In this document: in pieces, positions 8,729-15,591 of the stretch | Position numbering within the stretch: position 1 is the stretch's first letter | Layout of the letters: each line of letters opens with the position of its first letter | Assembly: GCA_003242685.1 (NCBI GenBank) | Contig: QGVD01000037.1 | Location: forward strand, 1-35,017 | Length of the DNA: 35,017 bases | From: Pseudomonadota bacterium | GTDB lineage: Bacteria; Pseudomonadota; Gammaproteobacteria; Steroidobacterales; Steroidobacteraceae | Reading direction: 5' to 3' | Made by a program: the position numbers and the translations under genes | The notes under the pieces: model-generated | Told to the model about the DNA's origin: nothing | Databases searched by the model: none | The model's input: only the letters and a program-made list of their open reading frames with translations

Positions 8729-8752
8729 GGGCGTGAGCACGAGCTCACGCCC
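8729..8752 (-). terminator. Intrinsic terminator, best oriented for the minus strand
   Basis: A perfect 10-bp stem (GGGCGTGAGC/GCTCACGCCC) with a 4-base loop lies 5 bases after the SDR stop. On the plus strand it is followed by TACGC. On the minus strand it is followed by TTTCTTTA, so it fits a Rho-independent terminator for transcripts coming from msrA; it may also stop the SDR transcript. Confidence 0.6.
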
Positions 8753-9083
8753 TACGCTTGCCGCGACCGATCCCCCTTCAATGTGCGCACGGCCGCAACT
8801 GCGCAGGCGCGCGGCTGCGCCCTTTCGACGCCGTGCGGCACCCGTTGTTCTTGTCGTTCTCTCGCGGTCGCGTCGCTGCAATCCCTCGTGTCGAGCCTAT
8901 TCCTCCGTACGAATGGAAGCAACGTGAAGGCCGAGTGAGACTTCCGCGCTACCCGAAGAATCATCGCAACTCGTCAGGCATTACCCGGAAGCGATCGAAC
9001 GCTCAGGGTAATGCGATCCGCGTCGCGCTCGAGATCAGGAAGCGACCGACTCCGGCGTCCGGGTTTCAGGCGTTGATTCTTTC
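8753..9083. other. 331-bp intergenic region between SDR and msrA
   Basis: No convincing gene is seen. Frames on both strands are Arg-rich and without ribosome sites. If the terminator at 8729-8752 ends the msrA transcript, this stretch is its 3' untranslated region; it holds the hairpin at 8978-9014. Confidence 0.5.
8978..9014. repeat. Two-step inverted repeat downstream of msrA
   Basis: GCATTACCC (8978-8986) pairs with GGGTAATGC (9006-9014), 9 bp. Inside it AGCG/CGCT makes a second short stem around ATCGAA. No T-run follows on either strand, so it looks more like a REP-type or RNA-stabilising hairpin than a terminator. Confidence 0.5.
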
Positions 9084-9725
9084 CTAAACGCTCGTCTCGA
9101 ACTTCACACCGCACCCGCCGATCCCGCAGTACCCGTCAGGATTCTTCGCCAGATACTGCTGGTGATACTCCTCGGCGTAGTAGAACTCGGGTGCCTGTCT
9201 GATCTCGGTGGTGATCGTCCCGAAGCCGGCCTTCGTCAGACGCTCCTGGTACGCGCGCTTCGATTCCTCGGCAGCCTTGCGCTGCGCTTCGTTCTGCACG
9301 TAGATCACGGAGCGGTACTGCGTGCCGACGTCGTTGCCCTGGCGCATGCCCTGCGTGGGGTCGTGCCACTCCCAGAACGTCTTGAGCAGCTCCTCGTACG
9401 AGATCTTCTTCGGGTCGAATATCACGCGCACGACTTCGGCGTGCCCGGTGAGGCCCGTGCACACTTCTCTGTACGTCGGGTTCGGGGTGTAGCCGCCCGC
9501 GTAGCCGACGGCGGTCGAGTACACGCCCGGGAGCTGCCAGAACAGCCGCTCGGCGCCCCAGAAGCAGCCCATGCCGAACACGGCCTCCTCCAGGCCTTCG
9601 GGGAACGGCGGCACGATGCGGTTGCCGTTCACGTAGTGCGTCTCCGGGACCTCGAGCGGCGTGCTGCGCCCGGGCAGCGCCTCCTCCGGTGTGGGCATTA
9701 CGCTCTTCCTGCTCAACAGGGCCAT
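9084..9725 (-). CDS. msrA: Peptide methionine sulfoxide reductase A
   Basis: MsrA reduces methionine-S-sulfoxide in proteins and free amino acid using thioredoxin. The 213 residues align well with remembered E. coli MsrA (212): an N-terminal ALPGRSTPLEVPETHYVNG, the catalytic motif GMGCFWGAERLFWQLPGVYSTAVGYAGG (nucleophile Cys54) and GHAEVVRVIFDP. GNDVGTQYRSVIY, YYAEEYHQQYLAKNPDGYCGIGGCGV follow, with resolving cysteines near the C-terminus. The frame continues upstream, but the ATG at 9725 is chosen because it matches the family length and has GGAG before it on the minus strand. It is divergently arranged with the VOC gene, with 109 bases shared between them. Confidence 0.96.
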   Translation of the reverse strand: MALLSRKSVMPTPEEALPGRSTPLEVPETHYVNGNRIVPPFPEGLEEAVFGMGCFWGAERLFWQLPGVYSTAVGYAGGYTPNPTYREVCTGLTGHAEVVRVIFDPKKISYEELLKTFWEWHDPTQGMRQGNDVGTQYRSVIYVQNEAQRKAAEESKRAYQERLTKAGFGTITTEIRQAPEFYYAEEYHQQYLAKNPDGYCGIGGCGVKFETSV

Positions 9726-9834
9726 TGGGATTCTCCGAACGGTTCTGTGGATGAGTCTGGAGGCCGGCAGCGGGCAACTCAAGTAAGATTCGCCGCCCGC
9801 AACGCTAGCGGCTTTCCCTCCACAGAGTCTTCGA

Positions 9835-10770
9835 ATGGCAATTCCGATCGAATCCGTGACCGTGGGCGTCGGTGATCTCGACGGCGCCCTGAAACTGTTC
9901 CGTGATGGCCTCGGTCTGCAGGTCGTCAACGACACGCGCGCCTCCGTCGGCCTGCTCTCCGTCTGGGGGTATCCGGTTCACGAGGGCGTGCGGCTGATCG
10001 ACCTCGTCCCGCCCGGCGGCTCCGGGCGGCTGCGGCTCGAGCATTGCGAGAGCGGAATGTCGCGGCACACGCGCCTCGACAGCGGTCCGGATGCACGCGA
10101 CGTCCCGACGGCCATCGGCCCGAAGGCGATCCACATCGAGGTCGCCGGTCCACTCGGCCCCGCCCTGGAGACTCTCACCTCTCACGGATACCAGCGCCGG
10201 TCCGAGCCGGTGCGCTGGGGGGATGGAATCGAAGCGGCAGCGGTCGCCGGACCCGACGGGCTCACCCTCGTCGTATCGGGTGCCGGCAAGGGGGCGAAGT
10301 CGACCGGAGTCACGGTCTCGGCCGTTGGCGCCTCGGTCGTGACGGCGGACCTCGAGGCATCGGGCCGCTTCTACGGCGAGCTCCTCGGGCTTTCCGCCGT
10401 GGAGGCCAACCGGCCCGAAGACGCGCCGCCCGAGCAGCTCGCGCGCCTGGCCGGCGCCCGCAAGGGTGCACGTGCACAGGTGCTTGCAGTCGGTGGGGGC
10501 GACTCCGGAACGCGGGTCCTGCTCGTGAGCTTCCCAGGCGAGCATTCCCCGTCGCTCACGCATCCCATGCAGCCCGGCCAGCTCGGCATGACGCTGCTCT
10601 CCTGCCGGTGCGAGAGCCTGGATGTGATGGAGGAGCACCTCCGCACGCTCGGCATCGAGCCCGTGAAGCCGTCGACGCACGTCGGCCTGCCGGTCGGGCG
10701 GCCAGGGCGGGTGATGCTGGTTCGCGGTCCGGCCGGGGAGCTCGTCGAGCTCTACGACCTGTCGCCTTGA
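9835..10770 (+). CDS. Double-domain VOC (glyoxalase/dioxygenase superfamily) protein
   Basis: The 311-residue protein has two vicinal-oxygen-chelate modules. The first begins IESVTVGVGDLDGALKLFRDGLGLQV. The second, from about residue 160, begins VSAVGASVVTADLEASGRFYGELLGLSAVE and ends PGRVMLVRGPAGELVELYDLS, a typical VOC final strand with a metal-ligand Glu. The usual N-terminal His of each module is replaced (TVGVGDL; ASVVTADL), so metal binding is uncertain. It could be an isomerase, dioxygenase or binding protein; no substrate is indicated by the neighbours. Confidence 0.75.
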   Translation: MAIPIESVTVGVGDLDGALKLFRDGLGLQVVNDTRASVGLLSVWGYPVHEGVRLIDLVPPGGSGRLRLEHCESGMSRHTRLDSGPDARDVPTAIGPKAIHIEVAGPLGPALETLTSHGYQRRSEPVRWGDGIEAAAVAGPDGLTLVVSGAGKGAKSTGVTVSAVGASVVTADLEASGRFYGELLGLSAVEANRPEDAPPEQLARLAGARKGARAQVLAVGGGDSGTRVLLVSFPGEHSPSLTHPMQPGQLGMTLLSCRCESLDVMEEHLRTLGIEPVKPSTHVGLPVGRPGRVMLVRGPAGELVELYDLSP

Positions 10771-10831
10771 GCTGCGCCCGGCCGCCGCAGGCCGCCGGGA
10801 CCGGGACTGCGTGGAGGCGGCCCGGTCGCGG

Positions 10832-10837
10832 TATAGT
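10832..10837 (+). promoter_or_regulatory. TATAGT, candidate -10 of a leaderless or near-leaderless mRNA
   Basis: The hexamer matches TATAAT in five of six bases and ends 9 bases before the chosen ATG of the TPR gene. There is no ribosome-binding sequence between them. Confidence 0.4.
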
Positions 10838-10846
10838 GCGCATGCC

Positions 10847-11350
10847 ATGCGTCCCGCCGTGGCCGCATCGAGTCTCGTCGCCGTCGCTGTCGTGGCGGGC
10901 GGGGCGGCACGTGCCGCGGAATCCGCTCAGAACGCCACGATCCTGGGGCCGTTGAATACGCTCCTTGCCGAGGGTGCAGCGGCGCTCGAAGCCGGCCGTT
11001 TCGAAGAGGGCATTCGCCTCACGCTCGAAGGGCTGCAGACCCCGAGCTCCGTGCGCGATCGGGCGGCGGGTCACGCGAATCTCTGCGCAGGTTACGCCGC
11101 GCTGAAGCGCTGGGACGAGGCACTCGACCACTGCAACCGCTCCATCGTGCTCGATCGCGGGAACTGGCGCGCGTTCAACAACCGGGCCGCGGTCTACGTC
11201 GGCAAGGGCCGCTACGACGAGGCGCTGGCCGATGTGCGCACGGGTCTCGAGCTCGCGCCGCAGTCGCGCACGCTGAAGGAAAGTCTTAACGTCGTTCAGC
11301 AGCACATACGGGTGGTGCGCGAGCGCGGAAGACGTCCGCCCGGCGCGTGA
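10847..11350 (+). CDS. Exported tetratricopeptide-repeat protein
   Basis: A 167-residue protein with an N-terminal signal peptide (MRPAVAASSLVAVAVVAGGAARAAE, cleavage after ARA or AAE) followed by three TPR-like helical pairs (AAALEAGRFEEGIRL, LCAGYAALKRWDEALDHCNRSIVLD, NNRAAVYVGKGRYDEALADVRTGLEL). It probably acts as a periplasmic scaffold; its partner is unknown. The start at 10847 is preferred to an upstream in-frame ATG at 10811 because it begins exactly at a clean signal peptide and follows a -10-like sequence. Confidence 0.8.
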   Translation: MRPAVAASSLVAVAVVAGGAARAAESAQNATILGPLNTLLAEGAAALEAGRFEEGIRLTLEGLQTPSSVRDRAAGHANLCAGYAALKRWDEALDHCNRSIVLDRGNWRAFNNRAAVYVGKGRYDEALADVRTGLELAPQSRTLKESLNVVQQHIRVVRERGRRPPGA

Positions 11351-11423
11351 GCATTCCTCCTTCGTTCGCAGCGCGCCCTGTATCTCGGAACATCGCGCCT
11401 TGCACGCCGCCCGCACGCTTCCT

Positions 11424-11429
11424 TAAAGT
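11424..11429 (+). promoter_or_regulatory. TAAAGT, candidate -10 of a leaderless mRNA
   Basis: The hexamer ends 6 bases before the ATG of the 88-residue gene, with no ribosome-binding sequence between. It matches TATAAT in four of six bases. Confidence 0.35.
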
Positions 11430-11435
11430 GTCCGC

Positions 11436-11702
11436 ATGGCAATCAGTCAGGCACACAATCTGCGTGAACCGCCCGTCGAGCAGCAGCGCCCGTATGGCAT
11501 CCGGGTGAGCCTGCCGCCGGGCAATCCCTTCCGTAACCTCCTCGGACCGGACTGGCACCGTTTCCACTGGTACGCCACGGCCGCCGAGCGTGACGCAGCT
11601 CTCGCCGAGATGAGCCGCCGTCACGAGTACTCGCGCATCGGCGACGAGCCTTCGTTCGTGTTCGAGAAGGTCGAAAAGCTCTCGGAGAGCCGCGGCCTCT
11701 GA
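11436..11702 (+). CDS. Conserved-looking small protein, 88 residues
   Basis: A soluble, charged 88-residue protein: MAISQAHNLREPPVEQQRPYGIRVSLPPG, then WHRFHWYATAAERDAALAEMSRRHEYSRIGDEPSFVFEKVEKL. The HWYATAAERDAALAEM segment resembles short gammaproteobacterial hypothetical proteins I have seen, but I know no function. Codon usage looks like its neighbours. A hairpin that could end the transcript lies 40 bases downstream. It is apparently a single-gene unit. Confidence 0.65.
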   Translation: MAISQAHNLREPPVEQQRPYGIRVSLPPGNPFRNLLGPDWHRFHWYATAAERDAALAEMSRRHEYSRIGDEPSFVFEKVEKLSESRGL

Positions 11703-11742
11703 TGCACGGCCGCGGTGCGCGGCGTGCTCCACGTCACGATGA

Positions 11743-11770
11743 GCGGCGTGCCACAGATCCGGCACGCCGC
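11743..11770 (+). terminator. Hairpin downstream of the 88-residue gene
   Basis: A 10-bp perfect stem (GCGGCGTGCC/GGCACGCCGC) with an 8-base loop, followed by TTCATAT. The U-tract is poor, so terminator strength is uncertain. Confidence 0.45.
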
Positions 11771-11854
11771 TTCATATGGCAAATCGCCGGCGCGCAGGAT
11801 CGCGAGCGGTATCACGGTGGCCGTCCGTTCGCTGCGCCACTCTCGCGCGCAGCG

Positions 11855-13165
11855 ATGTCCAGATCCTCAACGAGCAACCCGTCCCCTTCCGAGCTCGAAA
11901 CCACCATCGAGGCGGAATCCCTGTTTCATCGTCTCGAGCGGGCGCTGCCGTGCGGTCGCGTCCACGAGCTGCTGCTCCACGACGCGAGCGGCGAGCTGTT
12001 CTGGCGCTCCGGCGGTTCCGGCAACTCCGGCATGCCGCAGGATCTCCACGAGGCGCTCGATGCCTTCGTGGTCGGTATCGCGACGGATCACCTGCGGGTC
12101 CCGCTCGACAAGGGCAGGACCGCCCTGCTCCTCCCGGCGCGCACGGCTGACGGCACGCTGGCCGGCACCGTGACGGCTATCGTGGATTCGGGCGCTCTGG
12201 CCAGGCTCTCGCCCGATCAGAATCTGACGACGCCCGCCCTGCAGAGCGCACTTGCCGAGCTCGCCGAGGTGCTCGCAAGCGCCGCGGCGCTCGAGGCGGA
12301 CCTGCGCAAGGCTTCGGAGATCGAGTCCGGTACCGCGGCTCGCAAAGCGAGCGGCTCCTCCGCACGCCATGGGAAATCCGCTGCGACGTCTCACACCGCA
12401 GACGCTCCTGCCGCGGACGCATGGACCGAGCTCGATCGCGTCTTCTCGCGCATCAGCGGCCAGCCCTTCGAGCTGCACGTGCAGCCGCTCGCGCGCGTGC
12501 GCGGCGCCGCGCAGTCGCACTGCTTCGAAGTGCTCCTGCGCAGTCCCACTGAAGGTCTCGACGTCGCGCCGCGCGAGCTGCTCGAAGTCGCGCGCCGGCA
12601 CGGGCTCGACTCGATGATCGATCGCCGCGTGCTCTCGCAGCTCATCGCCTGGCTCGTGCGCCGGCGCGATACCTGGTCGGGCGCGGCACCGTGCTTTTCG
12701 GTGAATCTCTCCGAGACCTCGCTGCGCGAAGAGCACTTCCTGCGCTTCGTGGAGCTGTGCCTGAAGAAATCGGCACTGCCGGCCGGCTGGATCGCCTTTG
12801 AAGTGCCGGAGGCCGTGTGCATCGCGCAGCGCGAGGCGGCCCGCCGCGCGATCGCGGCGCTCGCTGCGCTCGGTTGCCCCATCGTCATCGACGACTTCAG
12901 CATGCATCCCGAGTCAGTCGCGCTCTTCGAGACGCCCGGTATCACGCTCGCGAAGCTCGATCCGAAGCTCACCGACCGCGTGCTCGAGAGCCGCGTCGCC
13001 GCGGCGCGCGTCACCGGAATGATCGAGGCGCTGAAGCTGCTCGAAGTGCAGATCGTCGCGAAGCGTGTGGAGCGCGACGCCGAGCGCGAGTGGCTCACGG
13101 CGCAGGGTGTCGACTTCGTTCAGAGCTTCGCGCTCGCGCCGCCGCGGCCGCTCGCCACGTTCTGA
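11855..13165 (+). CDS. Degenerate EAL-domain protein
   Basis: A 436-residue cytosolic protein. An N-terminal 170-residue part with GAF-like character (ELLLHDASGELFW, TALLLPARTADGTLAGTVTAIVD) is followed by a Ser/Ala-rich linker and an EAL fold from about residue 200. The motifs are altered: EAL reads EVL, the metal-binding Asn of VNLSETS is kept and FEVPEA holds the second Glu. DDFG is DDFS with the following loop (normally TGYSSL) changed to MHPESV, KxD is kept (KLDP), and the usual AEGVE reads AKRVE, a Lys where an essential metal-ligand Glu sits. The QGY end reads QSFALAPPRPL. I infer a c-di-GMP binder or an inactive scaffold rather than an active phosphodiesterase. The ATG at 11855 is chosen because upstream sequence is not protein-like. 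Confidence 0.8.
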   Translation: MSRSSTSNPSPSELETTIEAESLFHRLERALPCGRVHELLLHDASGELFWRSGGSGNSGMPQDLHEALDAFVVGIATDHLRVPLDKGRTALLLPARTADGTLAGTVTAIVDSGALARLSPDQNLTTPALQSALAELAEVLASAAALEADLRKASEIESGTAARKASGSSARHGKSAATSHTADAPAADAWTELDRVFSRISGQPFELHVQPLARVRGAAQSHCFEVLLRSPTEGLDVAPRELLEVARRHGLDSMIDRRVLSQLIAWLVRRRDTWSGAAPCFSVNLSETSLREEHFLRFVELCLKKSALPAGWIAFEVPEAVCIAQREAARRAIAALAALGCPIVIDDFSMHPESVALFETPGITLAKLDPKLTDRVLESRVAAARVTGMIEALKLLEVQIVAKRVERDAEREWLTAQGVDFVQSFALAPPRPLATF

Positions 13166-13227
13166 AGCTTCATCGCCGTCACGCCGCGCGGCGCACCGAC
13201 GGGAAAGCGCGGCGACTTCAGAACGTG
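13156..13227. terminator. Large inverted repeat spanning convergent stop codons
   Basis: CACGTTCTGAAG (13156-13167) and its exact complement at 13216-13227 contain the stop codons of the EAL gene (plus) and the patatin gene (minus). A further TCGCCG/CGGCGA pair (13173-13178/13210-13215) and a 12-bp palindrome at 13182-13193 lie inside. The structure could serve as a bidirectional terminator, although it lacks T-runs. Confidence 0.5.
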
Positions 13228-15476
13228 CGGCCGAGAAACAGATAGAACGCCTCTTCGCCGCCCTCTTCGAAACCCGCCGCCACGTACACCGGGCCGATGA
13301 GCGTATCGAGGCCCAGGAACAGGCTCGCGTTGTTGCGCAGCGAGCCGAAGCTCGCGTCGCTCCTGCGCTCCCACACGTTGCCCATCTCGTACGAAAAGCC
13401 GAGATAGGTCGGCACGTCGAGGAAGCCCGGTCCCGCGCGGCCGATCTGCCGGTACGCGAGCAGACGCGCGATGCCGAAGTGCGGTCCGGTGAGTGAATCG
13501 GGCCGGAGCCCGGAGAGATTGAAGAAGCCGCCGAGCGGGAACAGCGTGCGCACGTCGGTCACATCGTCGTCGAGCGACGTGCCCGCGGAAGTCCAGAACA
13601 CCGCCGTGTTGCGGCCCCAGGAGCGTGCGGCGAGCCAGTCGAAGATCAGACGATCGGAGGAACGATCGGAGCCGAGCGTCGTGCTCTCACCGCGCCATTC
13701 GAGTGTGGCGAGCTGACCGTAGCGCGGGAAGTTCACGTCGTCGAGCTCGTCGTAGGAGAGCCGCACGAAGAACTCGCGCGCATCGAAATGGGTGACGGGC
13801 AGCGAGGGATCGCCGACCCGCACGCGCGAGCTGCCCTCCTCGCGCAGCACTCCCACGCGGATCTCGCCCCAGTTGCCGAACACGCGGCCGAAGTCGATGC
13901 CGTAGTTGGTGCTGCGCACGCGGTACTCGGCGAGCGAGTGCTGGCCGTCGAGCAGCGAGACGTTGCGGCGCCTGGTCTCGGCGTGCGGCATCACGAACCA
14001 GGGTGAGCCGACGCCGAGCGGCAGATAGATCTCGGTTGCGATGCGTGACGTCTCGCCGACCTGCAGATCCCAGACCCATTCGCCGCCGGGCTTCGTGATC
14101 TCCGAAAGAATGAAGCGCGTCGCCGCGTTGTAGCGGGAGTTGCCCTGGAAGTCGTCCTGGAGATTGAGCCCGAAGCGCACGTAGTTCGGACCCCAGGAAT
14201 TGCGGCGGGCGGTGAGCGCGAGCCCGTAGCGGCCGTCTTCCTCGACCACCTGATAGTCGAGCGCCTCGAGCGTGCCCTCGCCGTAGAAATCGGTGACGTT
14301 GCGCGTGAGCTGCTCCGCGTCGAGCTCCTTGCCGATGAACGAGCTGAAGCGCTCCCTGAGCTGCTTCTCGTAGCGCTCCGATCCGCTCTGCACGCGTACG
14401 AAGTCGATGCGCGGTGCCGGGGGGTTGCGCCGGCGCTCCGCGCGCAGGGCGACGTAGCGCTCGTGCTCGACCGGATCGAGCGCGAGCGAAGCGAGCCGGT
14501 CGCGCACGCCGAGCGCCGCCTGCTCGCCGGCGTCGATCGCGCGCTGGACGATGCTGAAGTCGAACGACGAGGCGTCGCCGAGCGGCGGATCGATGATCAC
14601 ATCTCGGTCGGTGAGACTCGCGCGCTGCCGCTCCGACTCGCGCCGGATGAGGATCGCGAGCATCTGATTGGAGATGACGGGCACGCTGTTGAGCTTCTCG
14701 CGCGGCTGCAGCGGGAAGCCCACGTCCACGACGATGAGCACGTCGACGCCCATCGAGCGCGCGACGTCGACGGGCAGGTTCGCGGCGATGCCACCGTCGA
14801 CGAGTATGCGTCCGTCGCGCTCGACCGGCGCGAACACGCCCGGCGCCGAGAGGCTCGCACGCATGGCGCTCGTGAGATCGCCCTCGCCGATCACCACCGC
14901 TTCGCCCGTGGCGAGATCGGTCGCGAGCGCGCGGAACGGCGTGGGCAGGTCGTCGAAATCGTCGATGTGCGCAACGGGGAGCGTCAGACGCCGCAGCATC
15001 TGACTCAGCGTCTGCCCCTGGATGAGTCCCCGCGGCAACAGAAACCGTCCCCCGCGCAGCCCGAGCGGGAACTTGACCAGAAAGTTCTGGTCCTCCTGCT
15101 TGCGGCGGAAGGTGATGTCCTTGCGCGGCGGCCGGTCGCGGAAAGCCTCCTGCCAGTTGACGGAGGTCATCACGGACTCGATCTCGCGCGCGCTGAGCCC
15201 GCTCGCGTAGAGCCCGCCGACCACCGCGCCCATGCTCGTTCCGGCGATGGCGTCGATGGGCACGCGCAGCTCTTCGAGCACCTTGAGCACGCCGATGTGC
15301 GCCGCACCGCGCGCACCGCCGCCCGAGAGCACGAGCCCGACGCGCGGCCGCGACGACGATGCGTCGTCCGCCGGAACGGTCTGCGCACGCGCGTTTCCGC
15401 CGATGGAGAGCCCGAGCGTAGTAATGATGAGAATGAGGATCCCGAGGCGGGACCAGACCACCCGTGCCGCGTTCAC
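13218..15476 (-). CDS. Patatin-like phospholipase with POTRA and outer-membrane barrel (type Vd-like)
   Basis: A 752-residue protein predicted to reach the outer membrane. The signal peptide (hydrophobic LGILILIITTLGLSIGG, cleavage ARA/Q) precedes a patatin lipase domain: oxyanion loop GLVLSGGGARG, nucleophile elbow GTSMG (Ser81) and the dyad Asp227 in DGG. A POTRA-like segment follows at about 375-450 (RIDFVRVQSGSERYEKQLRERF, with YEGTLEALDYQV-like ending). The rest is a 16-strand Omp85/BamA-type barrel ending in the terminal Phe of outer-membrane proteins. The layout matches PlpD of Pseudomonas, which passes its own lipase through its barrel. I chose the GTG at 15476 because it begins right at the signal peptide; the frame stays open to ATGs at 15593 and 15611, which would overlap the divergent gene. 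Confidence 0.88.
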   Translation of the reverse strand: MNAARVVWSRLGILILIITTLGLSIGGNARAQTVPADDASSSRPRVGLVLSGGGARGAAHIGVLKVLEELRVPIDAIAGTSMGAVVGGLYASGLSAREIESVMTSVNWQEAFRDRPPRKDITFRRKQEDQNFLVKFPLGLRGGRFLLPRGLIQGQTLSQMLRRLTLPVAHIDDFDDLPTPFRALATDLATGEAVVIGEGDLTSAMRASLSAPGVFAPVERDGRILVDGGIAANLPVDVARSMGVDVLIVVDVGFPLQPREKLNSVPVISNQMLAILIRRESERQRASLTDRDVIIDPPLGDASSFDFSIVQRAIDAGEQAALGVRDRLASLALDPVEHERYVALRAERRRNPPAPRIDFVRVQSGSERYEKQLRERFSSFIGKELDAEQLTRNVTDFYGEGTLEALDYQVVEEDGRYGLALTARRNSWGPNYVRFGLNLQDDFQGNSRYNAATRFILSEITKPGGEWVWDLQVGETSRIATEIYLPLGVGSPWFVMPHAETRRRNVSLLDGQHSLAEYRVRSTNYGIDFGRVFGNWGEIRVGVLREEGSSRVRVGDPSLPVTHFDAREFFVRLSYDELDDVNFPRYGQLATLEWRGESTTLGSDRSSDRLIFDWLAARSWGRNTAVFWTSAGTSLDDDVTDVRTLFPLGGFFNLSGLRPDSLTGPHFGIARLLAYRQIGRAGPGFLDVPTYLGFSYEMGNVWERRSDASFGSLRNNASLFLGLDTLIGPVYVAAGFEEGGEEAFYLFLGRTF

Positions 15477-15579
15477 GCGGCAAGAATACCAGCACGGTGC
15501 GCCCCGGCGCTTCGCTGAGTGCAGTCCCCGATCCTCCGATACGCGCTGCGCCGCACGGGCAGCGATCCCTGTGTTCGCC

Positions 15580-15585
15580 CATAAT
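15580..15585 (+). promoter_or_regulatory. CATAAT, candidate -10 of a leaderless mRNA
   Basis: Five of six bases match TATAAT and it ends 6 bases before the ATG of the PQQ dehydrogenase, with no ribosome-binding sequence. Confidence 0.4.
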
Positions 15586-15591
15586 TCGGTC

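Noticed and set aside
8758..9087. 109-codon plus-strand frame in the SDR-msrA gap
   Set aside because: It has no ribosome site and Arg/Pro/Ser-rich random-looking composition, and it overlaps the msrA end.
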